From positions 50,773 through 114,772 of the forward strand of contig CALUZS010000009.1 of the NCBI GenBank assembly GCA_944325355.1: a DNA stretch of 64,000 bases. Reading direction: 5' to 3'. The first letter of the stretch is position 1; each line of letters starts with the position of its first letter. The position numbers were made by a program, and so were the translations under genes. Positions 38,096 through 47,405 of the stretch are shown piece by piece. The stretch comes from an uncultured Parabacteroides sp. (lineage in GTDB: Bacteria; Bacteroidota; Bacteroidia; Bacteroidales; Tannerellaceae). The notes beneath the pieces were generated by a model that did no database searches, had not been told where the DNA came from, and saw nothing but the letters and a program-made list of their open reading frames with translations.

Positions 38096-40876
38096 TCAGA
38101 ATCCGACTTCCAAACCGAACATAATCGTACGGGCAGCAGGGAACGAGAAGTCAACAACCGCACCGGCTGCTCCGGCTCCTGACCCGCCCGGGGAATCACC
38201 CACTTCAGGGTCCAATCCTCTGAATCCGGTAAAGGTGAACAGGTTCACGCCTTGTGCGAATACTCTCAACCGGTCAACCTTAATCGGGGTAAGCAAATTC
38301 TTCGGCAACGTATAAGCCAACGTCAAGTTTCTCAGACGCAAGTATGAACCGTCTTCCAAATAACGGGTAGACATCTGCGGTGTATTACCGACCGATTGCT
38401 TCGGCACGTTGGTAATATCGCCCGGCTCCCGCCATTGGTCATAAAGCATGCTCTTGTCTTGGTTATTGTTAGAAGCCAAACCTCCATCCGATTCCGAGAA
38501 GTAACGGTTGTGGTTATAGATATAGTTTCCGCCGGAGAAGTAGAAGTCGGCCACCAACTCGATACCTTTATAAGAAACGCTCGCGCCAAACGAACCGAAA
38601 TATTTCGGATCCGGAGTCTTTCCTTCCAACACTACGGCATCATCGGCGTTATATACATTCGTGATTTTCCCGTCTTTCGTATAATAGAGGGCATCCCCGT
38701 TTGCAGGGTTGACCCCGGCGTAACGTACCATTTTATAGATGTTGATAGGCTGTCCTTCCGTTATCAAGTTGTTCCACCCCAAAGTAATGTCGTTCCCCCG
38801 GTACAATTCCTGGATTTTGTTTTTGTTTTGTGAAATCATGAAGTTCAGCGACACCTTCCAGTCGTTGTTCCTGAACACATCACCGGAAAGCCCCAGTTCA
38901 TAACCTTTGTTCATCAAGGCGCCGACGTTGTCGGTACGTGCAGAGAATCCGGAAGTCATCGACAACCTGGTATCCAAAAGCAAATCGGTCGTATTCCGTT
39001 TATACAAATCGAACGTTACGTTCAAACGGTTGTCAAAGAAAGCAGCGTCAAGACCGACAGAAGTCTGGCGGCTCTTTTCCCAAGTCAGATCCGGATTCGG
39101 CAGGCGTCCCGGGTAAGCGGTAGTTCCTCCGTTGTAGCTTCCGTAAGCATAAACTCCTTGAGCGGAATAATCACCAATGTTGTTGTTACCCGAAGTACCC
39201 ATGCTTGCACGGAGCTTCAAATGGTCGAGCCAAGAGACCTCATTCAGGAAAGATTCCTCGGAAATGTTCCAAGCCAAACCTACCGCCCAGAACGTACCGT
39301 ACTGGTTGTTTGTACCGAAACGGGAAGAACCATCCCATCGGACAGCCGCATCGATGATATATTTGCTGTCGTACGTATATCCGGCAGAGCCGATGTAAGA
39401 AAGCATACGCCAGTCGGTTGTCGTTCCTCCGATCGTATAATTCGTAGCGGCAACATCAAGCGCGTCGACATCCTTGCTCGTGTAACCTTCACCGCTTGCA
39501 GAAATTCCGCGGTAGTGGCTCGACTGCGCCTCCATGCCGACCAACGCCTTTACCTGATGGACATCATTGAACGTCTTGTCGTAGCTCAGCATGTTCGACC
39601 ATACCCAGCTTGCACGTTGTGCGAAATCGTCGCTACGGAATCCGCGCGGCTGCGAAGCGTCAGGCTGCAATATGATACTTAATTGAGAGAACGGATAATT
39701 GTATTGATATTGCAGGTTCTGGGTGAAATCGATACCGGCAACTGTCGTATATTTGATTTCATCCCATATCTTCCATTCCAGATTAAATGCAGCAATAATC
39801 TTCAGCTTATTTATATAAGTCGGGTTGTTTTCGATATTTTCAAAGATATTTATTGGGTTTCCTCCTACCATTATATCGTCATTGTAATTCCCGTCCTCAT
39901 CATAAGGGGAGTCATACGGCTGGGCATTGTAAATATAATTGAACGGGTTCAGCGCGTTACGGTCGTTCCGCAAAAGACCTTCCTTGGAAACACCGGCCGA
40001 AGATACAAGCCCAACCTTCAAACGGTCGGACATTTTATGCTCTACATTGGCACGAAGCGTACCTCTCTCCAAATAAGAACCCGGAACGATGGCTTCCTGG
40101 TCATAATATTGTCCGGAAAGATAGAAACGGGTGGCATCCGTACCACCGGAAATGCTCAATTCATATTGTTGTGTAAAGCCTGTACGGAAAACTTCATCCG
40201 CCCAATTGACATTTCTTACGGCAGCGATTTCCTCGTCTGTCATACCTGCACCGCGACCTACGCCTAATTGACGTTCATACATCAATTTTTCCTGGGCGTT
40301 CATCATCGTGAAATCGTCATCTGTCAGCGTCCTTGTCGAGATACCAAAAGATGCTTTTGCCGTAATATTGGTTTTTCCACTCTTACCCTTCTTTGTTGTA
40401 ATCAAAATTACACCGTTAGAACCACGGGAACCGTAGATAGCCGTAGCCGATGCATCCTTCAAAATCGACATGTATTCAATATCGTTCGAGTTGAGGGAAG
40501 CAAAATCAGCAGAGGTCATCGGCACACCATCGATGACATACAACGGGTCGCTTCCGGCAGAAATAGAGCTTGTTCCACGAATCTTGATATTGGCAGCAGC
40601 ACCGGGGCGTCCTGTAGACGCAGTAACCTGCACACCGGCAGCTTTACCCTGCAAGGCTTGGTCAACACCATTCACTGGAACCTGCGCAATCTCTTCCGCT
40701 TTTACGATTCCGACCGAACCGGTCAACGAACTTTTCTTCTCAGAACTATAACCGACAACGATAACTTCGTCGATCATCTTCTGGTCCGTTTTCAAAATAA
40801 TCCGGATTTCCGGTCTCACCTCCGTCTCAACAGTCTCCATCCCTAAATAAGAGATAACCAAAGTCTTTGCAGAACT
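38096..40876 (-). CDS. SusC/RagA-type TonB-dependent transporter lacking its 5' end (silent cassette)
   Basis: The frame is open from 40879 (preceded by TAA at 40880-40882) and begins S-S-A-K-T-L-V-I-S-Y-L-G, in the middle of the CarboxypepD-like domain. There is no signal peptide, start codon or promoter. The rest is complete: plug domain with IDEVIVVGYSSEKKSSLTGS and GDPLYVIDGVPM-like region, then a beta barrel ending IMFGLEVGF. It would read in frame onto the first 66 codons of the right SusC if the 40857-41975 segment inverted, giving 992 residues. This marks it as the OFF partner of a DNA-inversion switch, not simple decay; no other stop or frameshift is seen. Confidence 0.92.
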   Translation of the reverse strand, partial: SSAKTLVISYLGMETVETEVRPEIRIILKTDQKMIDEVIVVGYSSEKKSSLTGSVGIVKAEEIAQVPVNGVDQALQGKAAGVQVTASTGRPGAAANIKIRGTSSISAGSDPLYVIDGVPMTSADFASLNSNDIEYMSILKDASATAIYGSRGSNGVILITTKKGKSGKTNITAKASFGISTRTLTDDDFTMMNAQEKLMYERQLGVGRGAGMTDEEIAAVRNVNWADEVFRTGFTQQYELSISGGTDATRFYLSGQYYDQEAIVPGSYLERGTLRANVEHKMSDRLKVGLVSSAGVSKEGLLRNDRNALNPFNYIYNAQPYDSPYDEDGNYNDDIMVGGNPINIFENIENNPTYINKLKIIAAFNLEWKIWDEIKYTTVAGIDFTQNLQYQYNYPFSQLSIILQPDASQPRGFRSDDFAQRASWVWSNMLSYDKTFNDVHQVKALVGMEAQSSHYRGISASGEGYTSKDVDALDVAATNYTIGGTTTDWRMLSYIGSAGYTYDSKYIIDAAVRWDGSSRFGTNNQYGTFWAVGLAWNISEESFLNEVSWLDHLKLRASMGTSGNNNIGDYSAQGVYAYGSYNGGTTAYPGRLPNPDLTWEKSRQTSVGLDAAFFDNRLNVTFDLYKRNTTDLLLDTRLSMTSGFSARTDNVGALMNKGYELGLSGDVFRNNDWKVSLNFMISQNKNKIQELYRGNDITLGWNNLITEGQPINIYKMVRYAGVNPANGDALYYTKDGKITNVYNADDAVVLEGKTPDPKYFGSFGASVSYKGIELVADFYFSGGNYIYNHNRYFSESDGGLASNNNQDKSMLYDQWREPGDITNVPKQSVGNTPQMSTRYLEDGSYLRLRNLTLAYTLPKNLLTPIKVDRLRVFAQGVNLFTFTGFRGLDPEVGDSPGGSGAGAAGAVVDFSFPAARTIMFGLEVGF
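40857..40876 (-). repeat. Inverted repeat (recombination site) in the silent SusC
   Basis: A 20-bp sequence reading AGTTCTGCAAAGACTTTGGT on the minus strand, an exact inverse of 41956-41975. It covers codons for S-S-A-K-T-L in both genes. Confidence 0.9.
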
Positions 40877-40891
40877 AATTTAATTAATCCG

Positions 40892-40918
40892 AGTCTTTGC
40901 AGAACCTTTCTGCAAGAA
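40892..40918 (-). repeat. Additional copies of the site core beside the silent junction
   Basis: AGTCTTTGCAGAAC at 40892-40905 repeats the core of the 40857-40876 site in the same orientation with a 30-bp period. It is followed by the mirror TTCTGCAA, so TTGCAGAA-CCT-TTCTGCAA forms an 8-bp-arm palindrome. Likely recombinase binding half-sites. Confidence 0.55.
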
Positions 40919-40920
40919 CT

Positions 40921-41533
40921 ACATATTAAACAAAAATATATCAATGAGATAAGGAGAATATTTTACAGAATTCCCCTAATTCCCGTCTCATACATTATTA
41001 TAATAAGGAAACTCAATTCTCGAATGATGTATCATTGCATGTATATACATTATAAATGTTAACAAACGTATCGCTGAAAATATGAATTGATATATGTCAA
41101 AAAAGAGTTTTTATTCATTATCGCTTTTACTTTTTGCTGCAAATAATTCGGCTATAAAAATAAATGCAAAATATGCATCCCCCATTCCCGTAGAAGTCTT
41201 GTGTGGCTATTTTTCTGTTTAAACAGACTTTCGGTTGCCAGATTGCAATAATTGGCAACGATTTATCAAAAAGATTCAGGTTTTACAATATTTCTCACAA
41301 TGTTTGTTTATTACTATTTTTGTTTACAAATTGCAATTGGGGATGGATATATGAAAATCCGGATTAAATTCAAATATTTAATAGAAAATATAGATTTATG
41401 AATACTTGTTTTACTCGAAATATTCCGCTTATAGTTCTATATATTTGACATTTACAGAAAATATCATCAGTTTTGCATAAATATTCAAAATAGATATTTT
41501 TAGCGAATTAATGGTATGTAAGGAATAATTTAT
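40921..41533. other. AT-rich non-coding interior of the invertible segment
   Basis: About 610 bp of AT-rich DNA without a convincing reading frame. I see no promoter directed at the silent gene. Whether it encodes a small RNA cannot be judged by eye. Confidence 0.5.
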
Positions 41534-41541
41534 TATCTTTG
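41534..41541 (+). promoter_or_regulatory. -7 box of the active SusC operon, inside the invertible segment
   Basis: TATCTTTG, a perfect TAnnTTTG, implying a leader of about 210 nt. No TTTG is seen at the expected -33 distance, so an activator or ECF sigma may be needed. Confidence 0.6.
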
Positions 41542-41603
41542 CGCCCATTATTGTTCCTTTTTGTTATAAAAAGAGACAATAAAACGAAAGACCGATTTAC
41601 AAA

Positions 41604-41651
41604 ATGCCAAAATTTTCTCGTACAAACGTCGAATATAGCATTTGCATGTAA
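41604..41651 (+). other. Possible leader peptide (uORF) in the SusC 5' UTR
   Basis: ATG followed by 15 codons (MPKFSRTNVEYSICM) and TAA within the long leader. A second, nine-codon frame (MIRSAISYL) lies at 41708-41737. Both are short enough to be chance. Confidence 0.25.
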
Positions 41652-41757
41652 GAAAAACCGGAATACAGTCGCGAATCGGCTTACATTACGACAAGAGAAG
41701 TTGAAGTATGATTAGAAGTGCAATTAGTTATTTATAAGTTAAACAAAAAGTGTGTCT

Positions 41758-44700
41758 ATGAAAAAGTTGACTTATCTTTTATTATGCTTAGTGATAAGCA
41801 TAGGATTGGCGACAGCTCAGACTACGAAGGTAAAAGGAACTATTATCTCGGAGGAAGACGGTCAGCCAATTATTGGAGCAACTGTGATGGTAAAAGGCGT
41901 TGAGGGCGTCGGAACCGTTACTGATTTTAATGGAGAATTCACTCTCGATGTCCCAAGTTCTGCAAAGACTTTGGTAGTTTCGTACGTCGGAATGGAAACA
42001 TTGGAAGCGGAAGTGAAGCCCGAAATGAAGATTTATCTGAAGCCAAGCAGCGAAGCGTTGGACGAGGTAATGGTCGTTGCGTACGGTACTACAAAAAAAT
42101 CTTCCTTTACAGGTTCGGCTTCTACCATTAAAGGAGAGAAAATCCAAAAAATGCAGAGCTCGAACATCTCCAAATCCTTGGAAGGAGCTGTAGCCGGAGT
42201 ACAAACCACGCAAAGTTCCGGTCAGCCGGGTTCTTCTGCTGATATATATGTACGCGGTATCGGTTCCATCTCCGCATCGAAAGCAGCCTTGATTGTTGTC
42301 GACGGTGTTCCTTATGAGGGAAGTTTGAACCAAATCGCTCCAAGCGATATTGAAAGCATGACTGTATTGAAAGATGCTGCCGCAAACTCTTTGTACGGTT
42401 CCCGCGGTGCCAACGGTGTCGTATTGATTACAACCAAGAGAGGGCAAAGCGGAAAGCCGAAAGTGGTATTCGAAAACCGTACAGGTTTCAACACAAGAGG
42501 TATCGCTACGTATGACGTACTCAGCAATCCGGGAGAATATTATGAATTGTTCTGGGAGTCCATGCGCAACAGCTACATGAAAAGCGGATATTCTGCGCTC
42601 GCTGCCGGACAAATGGCAAGCAACAACTTGGTTTCTACATTAGGAGGATACAACAACTACAACGTTGCCAACACGGCGTTGATTGACCCTGTAACCGGGA
42701 AACTGAATCCGAATGCACAATTGATGTACCATGACGACTGGTTGGAAGAAGCGTTCCGCCCGGGTGTACGCCAGGAGAATACGCTTTCTGTCAGCGGAGG
42801 TACGGAAAAGACCCAATATTACGTATCGGTAAACTACCTGTACGATGATTCTTATACCGACAATTCCGACTTCGACCGTCTGGGTGCCCGTTTGAAATTA
42901 GACCAACAGGTAACCGATTGGCTCAAAGTGGGAATGAACATGGCATACACTACGGTCAAGACCAACTCCCCGAGCGTTGGAAGCACGACTCTCTCGTCTA
43001 TCTTCTACTTCGGACAATCAATCGCGCCGATTTATCCGGTATATGTATATGATGCAGATGGTAACCGCGTGTTAGACCAAAACGGTAACCCGACATACGA
43101 CTACGGTTCGGGAGCTATGGGTCAGCGTCCGTTCGGTTCGAATACACACCCGATTGACGTACAACGGAACAATATTTACAAAGGAACTACCGACGTTATC
43201 AATGCAAAGGCTTACGCAGAAGTGAAATTCCTGAAAGATTTCACATTCACGGCAAATGTCAGCATCGACAACTTCAATTCGCGCGAAGTAGCGTTCCAGA
43301 CCCCGATAGGCGGTGATGCTGCCAACGTAGGAGGACGCGGAAGCGTTGAAAGCCAACGTTACTACGTAATGAATGCAAACCAGTTATTGAACTGGAATCA
43401 TACGTTCAACAAAACTCACAACTTTGAAGTGCTGTTAGGACACGAGACCAAACACGACCGTGTTGAATCGGTTAGCGCATCAAAAGAGAACTTCTTCGAC
43501 CCGTCGAACCCGGAATTGGTGAACGGTGGATTGCTTACCAACGGAACATCCTCTGCAGCTGAATACTCTTTGGAAGGATACTTCGGACAGGTAAAATATA
43601 ACTACAACGAGAAATATTACATGTCGGCAAGTTACCGTCTGGACGGTTCTTCTCGTTTCGCTCCCGAAAACCGCTGGGGTAGCTTCTGGTCGGTCGGTGC
43701 TTCTTGGCGCATGAACCACGAAAGCTTCCTGGAAGACAAAGACTGGATTGACGACTTGAAGATAAAAGCAAGTTTCGGTACGCAAGGAAACGACAATATA
43801 CTTAACAACCAGCCGTATCTGGACCAATACCAAGTAGTAAACAATAACGGAGAACTGGGATTACAATATGTATTCCGTGGAAACCGCGAGATTACTTGGG
43901 AAAAGAGTAACAACTTCAACGCAGGTGTAGAATTCCGTTTCTGGAACCGCCTTTCAGGTAATATCGAGTATTTCAACAAAACCACTTGGGATTTGCTTTA
44001 CTACAAACCGTTGTCCCCGTCACAAGGAACTCCTTCCGGAATTTATGAGAACTGTATGCGTATGCGTAACCAAGGAGTTGAAATCGAATTGAATGTAGAC
44101 ATCTTCAACACGAACGATTTCAAATGGACATTCGGATTGAATGCTACGCACTTGAAGAACACGTTGCTGGAACTGCCGGAAGACAAACCGCAGGACGGCT
44201 GGGTTAACGGGAATTATTTCATGCGTGTCGGTGCGCCGCTGTACAACTACTACGATTACAAATATGTAGGCGTTGACCCCAATACCGGTGACGCTCTCTA
44301 CCTTGCCGATGTGCTCGATGAAAATAATAACGTGATTGGTACCACTACTGTCAACTCTACGGAAAGAGCTACCCGCTACGAATTGGGTAAATCTCCAATT
44401 CCTGCGCTCTACGGTGGTTTCAACTCATATTGGGAGTACAAAGGATTCGACTTGAATCTCGGATTCGCTTACCAAATCGGCGGATGGGTTTACGACTCGC
44501 TGTATAGCGGATTCATGTCGGCCGGACGTACCGGAACCAACTGGCATACGGATATCTACGACCGCTGGACTCCGGACAATCGGAATACGGATGTACCGCG
44601 TTTGAGCATGGAAGATTTGCAACAAGGCATGAACGGTGACCGCTCGTTAACAAAAGCTTCTTACTTGAGCTTGCGTAACGCTACATTAGGGTACACATTC

Positions 44701-44880
44701 CCGAAACGGATGTTGAGCAAAGCGAAAATCGAAAAACTGCGTCTGTATGTTGTAGGCGACAACTTGTTCCTGCTGTCTGCACGTAAAGGTTTGGATCCGC
44801 GTCAGAGCATCACCGGCGACACAGGATACAACTACTCTGCTGTCCGCACAGTTTCTTTCGGTATCAATCTTGAGTTTTAA
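41758..44880 (+). CDS. SusC/RagA-type TonB-dependent outer-membrane transporter, active copy
   Basis: Imports glycans or other large substrates across the outer membrane with TonB energy. The 1,040 residues comprise a signal peptide (1-20, ending ATAQ) and a CarboxypepD_reg-like domain (about 24-100, VKGTIISEEDGQPIIGATV). The SusC linker motif LDEVMVVAYGTTKKSSFTGS and a plug domain (about 115-225, including GSISASKAALIVVDGVPYEG) follow, then a 22-strand-type barrel ending SFGINLEF. Start ATG 41758; GTG 6 bp earlier is less likely. Codons 67-73 form the recombination site. Followed after 24 bp by its SusD. Confidence 0.95.
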   Translation: MKKLTYLLLCLVISIGLATAQTTKVKGTIISEEDGQPIIGATVMVKGVEGVGTVTDFNGEFTLDVPSSAKTLVVSYVGMETLEAEVKPEMKIYLKPSSEALDEVMVVAYGTTKKSSFTGSASTIKGEKIQKMQSSNISKSLEGAVAGVQTTQSSGQPGSSADIYVRGIGSISASKAALIVVDGVPYEGSLNQIAPSDIESMTVLKDAAANSLYGSRGANGVVLITTKRGQSGKPKVVFENRTGFNTRGIATYDVLSNPGEYYELFWESMRNSYMKSGYSALAAGQMASNNLVSTLGGYNNYNVANTALIDPVTGKLNPNAQLMYHDDWLEEAFRPGVRQENTLSVSGGTEKTQYYVSVNYLYDDSYTDNSDFDRLGARLKLDQQVTDWLKVGMNMAYTTVKTNSPSVGSTTLSSIFYFGQSIAPIYPVYVYDADGNRVLDQNGNPTYDYGSGAMGQRPFGSNTHPIDVQRNNIYKGTTDVINAKAYAEVKFLKDFTFTANVSIDNFNSREVAFQTPIGGDAANVGGRGSVESQRYYVMNANQLLNWNHTFNKTHNFEVLLGHETKHDRVESVSASKENFFDPSNPELVNGGLLTNGTSSAAEYSLEGYFGQVKYNYNEKYYMSASYRLDGSSRFAPENRWGSFWSVGASWRMNHESFLEDKDWIDDLKIKASFGTQGNDNILNNQPYLDQYQVVNNNGELGLQYVFRGNREITWEKSNNFNAGVEFRFWNRLSGNIEYFNKTTWDLLYYKPLSPSQGTPSGIYENCMRMRNQGVEIELNVDIFNTNDFKWTFGLNATHLKNTLLELPEDKPQDGWVNGNYFMRVGAPLYNYYDYKYVGVDPNTGDALYLADVLDENNNVIGTTTVNSTERATRYELGKSPIPALYGGFNSYWEYKGFDLNLGFAYQIGGWVYDSLYSGFMSAGRTGTNWHTDIYDRWTPDNRNTDVPRLSMEDLQQGMNGDRSLTKASYLSLRNATLGYTFPKRMLSKAKIEKLRLYVVGDNLFLLSARKGLDPRQSITGDTGYNYSAVRTVSFGINLEF
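41956..41975 (+). repeat. Inverted repeat (recombination site) in the active SusC
   Basis: AGTTCTGCAAAGACTTTGGT, the exact inverse of 40857-40876, in the same reading frame. Confidence 0.9.
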
Positions 44881-44904
44881 TTTTTTTGCAACGATTAGAG
44901 AAAT

Positions 44905-46455
44905 ATGAAAGCTATAAATAAAATATTAATTTCGACAGTGGCATGCGCAACCCTCGCAAGTTGCGGCGAAGACTACTTCGATATCGAAAATGCAGGTATC
45001 GTATCCAATGAAACATTGGAAGAGATACAAGCATCAGACCCGGATGCAATACTGGAAGTTGTTGCCCCGTTGGTTGTCGGTCTGAACAATTACACATGCG
45101 AGTTCAATGCCAGTGGCCAGGCAACAGAGTCGAATCCGTGCCACTTCGACTTCGGAATCCTGGGATTGTTCCATTGCGGAGACGTAATGGTCGATGATAT
45201 CGCATTTACAACGCAAGGCAGCGGATGGTTCACATACGACTACCAGCTTGACTATTGGGATGCCCAATACGTGAAACCGTATGTATATTGGAAAATATTC
45301 TATACAATCATACAGCGTGCCAACGAAATCATCTCGAAAATCGATGAGAACACGGAAAACGCCGACCTGCGCGCTTATCGCGGAATGGCGTTGGCATACC
45401 GTGCAATGTCGCATGCTTACTTGGCACAAATGTACCAGCAGACATACGTGGGCAACGAAGATGCTCCCGGTGTGCCCATTATCCTGACAACGCTGGAAGA
45501 AGGTAACGTGGAAGGACGTGCTACATTGAGACAGGTATATACACAAGTAGAAAAAGATTTCAAAGCTTCGTTCGGATATTTGGAAGGCTGGGTACGCCCG
45601 AACAAGACAATGATCGACGAGCAGGTGGCAAAAGGTCTTTATGCCCGCATCTGCCTGGTGACAAACAACTGGGATGACGCCATCACCTATTCGAAAGAAG
45701 CACGTGAAGGCTACCCGCTCTTTACGGAAAGCGAAGTACTGTCGGAAGACGGTTCCGCATTCAGCAACATCAATGCCTCGGAATGGATTTGGGGTGCCGA
45801 TATCACAGCAGAAACATCCACTGCTTTTGCTTCGTTCTTCTCATTCATGTGTGCATTTGATGAAGGTTACGGAGGAGCTGCCGGTAACTACCAGCAAATC
45901 GACCGTAATTTGTTCGACCAGATGAGTGCAACCGACATTCGCCGCCAATTATATGTAAATCCGGGAGAGACGGTTACCGCAACTTATTCGGACGGTAGCA
46001 AAGTAAACCTGCCGACATATACGAACCTGAAGTTCAAAAAAGTGAACAACTGGTTGGCTGACTACGTATACATGCGCGCTTCTGAAATGGTTTTAATCGA
46101 AGCCGAAGCTAAAGCACAAAAGGGAGACCAAGGAGGTGCAGCTACAACATTGAAAGAGTTGATGGCATTGCGCGACCCATCTTGGAACCGCTCGGTAGCC
46201 ACTGTCGACGAAGTTTACAAACAACGCCGTTTGGAATTGTGGGGTGAAGGATTCGCTTTGTTCGACCACCTGCGCTTGAAAAAAGGCATCAACCGTGCTT
46301 ACGAAGGGTCAAACCACCTAAGCACTTGCCGCTATACGATCGATGCTGGAAGCTGGTATTTCTTATATCAGATTCCGCAAACGGAAATCGATAACAACGC
46401 AGCACTGTCGGAAACAGACCAGAATCCGGAACCGACCGGAAGTAAATTCCAATAA
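44905..46455 (+). CDS. RagB/SusD family outer-membrane lipoprotein, right operon
   Basis: The 516-residue partner of the active SusC. Lipobox ATLASC puts the acylated Cys at about residue 20, then GEDYFDIENAG. SusD helices include AYRGMALAYRAMSHAYLAQMY and the C-terminal signature QRRLELWGEGFALFDHLRLKKG, ending at IPQTEIDNNAAL. It differs clearly from the left SusD, so the two operons should bind different ligands. Confidence 0.94.
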   Translation: MKAINKILISTVACATLASCGEDYFDIENAGIVSNETLEEIQASDPDAILEVVAPLVVGLNNYTCEFNASGQATESNPCHFDFGILGLFHCGDVMVDDIAFTTQGSGWFTYDYQLDYWDAQYVKPYVYWKIFYTIIQRANEIISKIDENTENADLRAYRGMALAYRAMSHAYLAQMYQQTYVGNEDAPGVPIILTTLEEGNVEGRATLRQVYTQVEKDFKASFGYLEGWVRPNKTMIDEQVAKGLYARICLVTNNWDDAITYSKEAREGYPLFTESEVLSEDGSAFSNINASEWIWGADITAETSTAFASFFSFMCAFDEGYGGAAGNYQQIDRNLFDQMSATDIRRQLYVNPGETVTATYSDGSKVNLPTYTNLKFKKVNNWLADYVYMRASEMVLIEAEAKAQKGDQGGAATTLKELMALRDPSWNRSVATVDEVYKQRRLELWGEGFALFDHLRLKKGINRAYEGSNHLSTCRYTIDAGSWYFLYQIPQTEIDNNAALSETDQNPEPTGSKFQ

Positions 46456-46487
46456 TTAAATTCAACGTTTAAAAAGTTAATACGAAT

Positions 46488-47306
46488 ATGAAAAAATTAG
46501 CTATATCACTTTTCTGCGTACTTGGCTTGGTCGCTACATCATGCGACGACGACCGTACGTTGGACGATACCCGCCTGCAGGAAACAGAGAAGCCGACTCT
46601 TACACTGAACGAAGTCACAATGGAAGATTCGTACACGGTAACAATGTCTGCTACTTTGAACACCGTAGGCGACCCGAACGTATTCGAATTCGGATTCATC
46701 ATTTCCCCGGAAGAGAACCCTACGGTGGAAAACAGCACCTACATAGTGGCAGATTCCGTTGCTGCCAATATGACTTTGGAAAAAACGATTTCGATTTACA
46801 CCGGCGGCAAATTGAACGCAAGAGCTTATGCCCTTACTACGGCTGGTATCACCTATTCGGAAACAACCTCGTTGGATATGAAAAGGCATCCGCTGTACGA
46901 TTGGCAGGGCAACTACACTGCAAACGGTGGCAACCTTTTCCTTGGTAAATACGAAGAGTTCCCGATGGTTGCGACTATCGACCCGGCTGACGAGACGAAA
47001 CTATCCCTCAGCGGATTCATGTCACAACAAATCGACGGAATGCCGTTGGCTCCGCTCGACATCTATGTGGATACCGAAAGCGGAACGGGTGTAATAAAAG
47101 CAAACACGATTATCAACGAACCGAACTACGGAGACTATATGTGGGTTTATACCGATGCGAGTGGCAAGCCTTATGGAGGAGACATTCCTGTTTATCTCTC
47201 TAACGGGGAAATCTATATCGAAGGACTCGGCGCCCTTGCCATGAACGGAGCGCTATCCGGATATTTCCACACGGCATATATAGACCTGTCTATTGTGAAA
47301 GATTAA
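46488..47306 (+). CDS. Third gene of the right SusCD operon: surface lipoprotein of unknown fold
   Basis: A 272-residue lipoprotein (signal GLVATSCDDD). An Ig/Fn3-like beta domain (about 35-125: PTLTLNEVTMEDSYTVTMSA) is followed by a C-terminal beta domain. No enzyme motif. By position it is a SusE/F-like glycan-binding protein. It is not evidently homologous to the left operon's third gene, although both are two-domain beta lipoproteins of similar size. Confidence 0.8.
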   Translation: MKKLAISLFCVLGLVATSCDDDRTLDDTRLQETEKPTLTLNEVTMEDSYTVTMSATLNTVGDPNVFEFGFIISPEENPTVENSTYIVADSVAANMTLEKTISIYTGGKLNARAYALTTAGITYSETTSLDMKRHPLYDWQGNYTANGGNLFLGKYEEFPMVATIDPADETKLSLSGFMSQQIDGMPLAPLDIYVDTESGTGVIKANTIINEPNYGDYMWVYTDASGKPYGGDIPVYLSNGEIYIEGLGALAMNGALSGYFHTAYIDLSIVKD

Positions 47307-47325
47307 AAACCGGCATATGGCAAAA

Positions 47326-47360
47326 TGAAAAGGGACGCATCACCGATGCGCCCCTTTTCT
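47326..47360. terminator. Bidirectional terminator
   Basis: AAAAGGG-CGCATC and GATGCG-CCCTTTT arms with a 3-nt loop, between the convergent SusCD operon and acyltransferase gene. Confidence 0.88.
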
Positions 47361-47405
47361 TATTTCATAAACCGGCATTCCGTCCGGTAACCACCGTTGC
47401 CCGGC

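Larger units (their letters stand above)
40857..41975. other. Invertible DNA segment carrying the SusC promoter and 5' end
   Basis: The 1,119 bp are bounded by the perfect 20-bp inverted repeats. The interior (40877-41955) holds an AT-rich gap, the single promoter, the 210-nt leader and codons 1-66 of SusC. Inversion would detach these from the right operon and fuse them in frame to the left operon. Confidence 0.85.

Noticed and set aside
38096..40876. Left SusC as an ordinary pseudogene.
   Set aside because: The frame is open throughout and the break coincides exactly with an in-frame inverted repeat, which fits a silent switch cassette better than decay.
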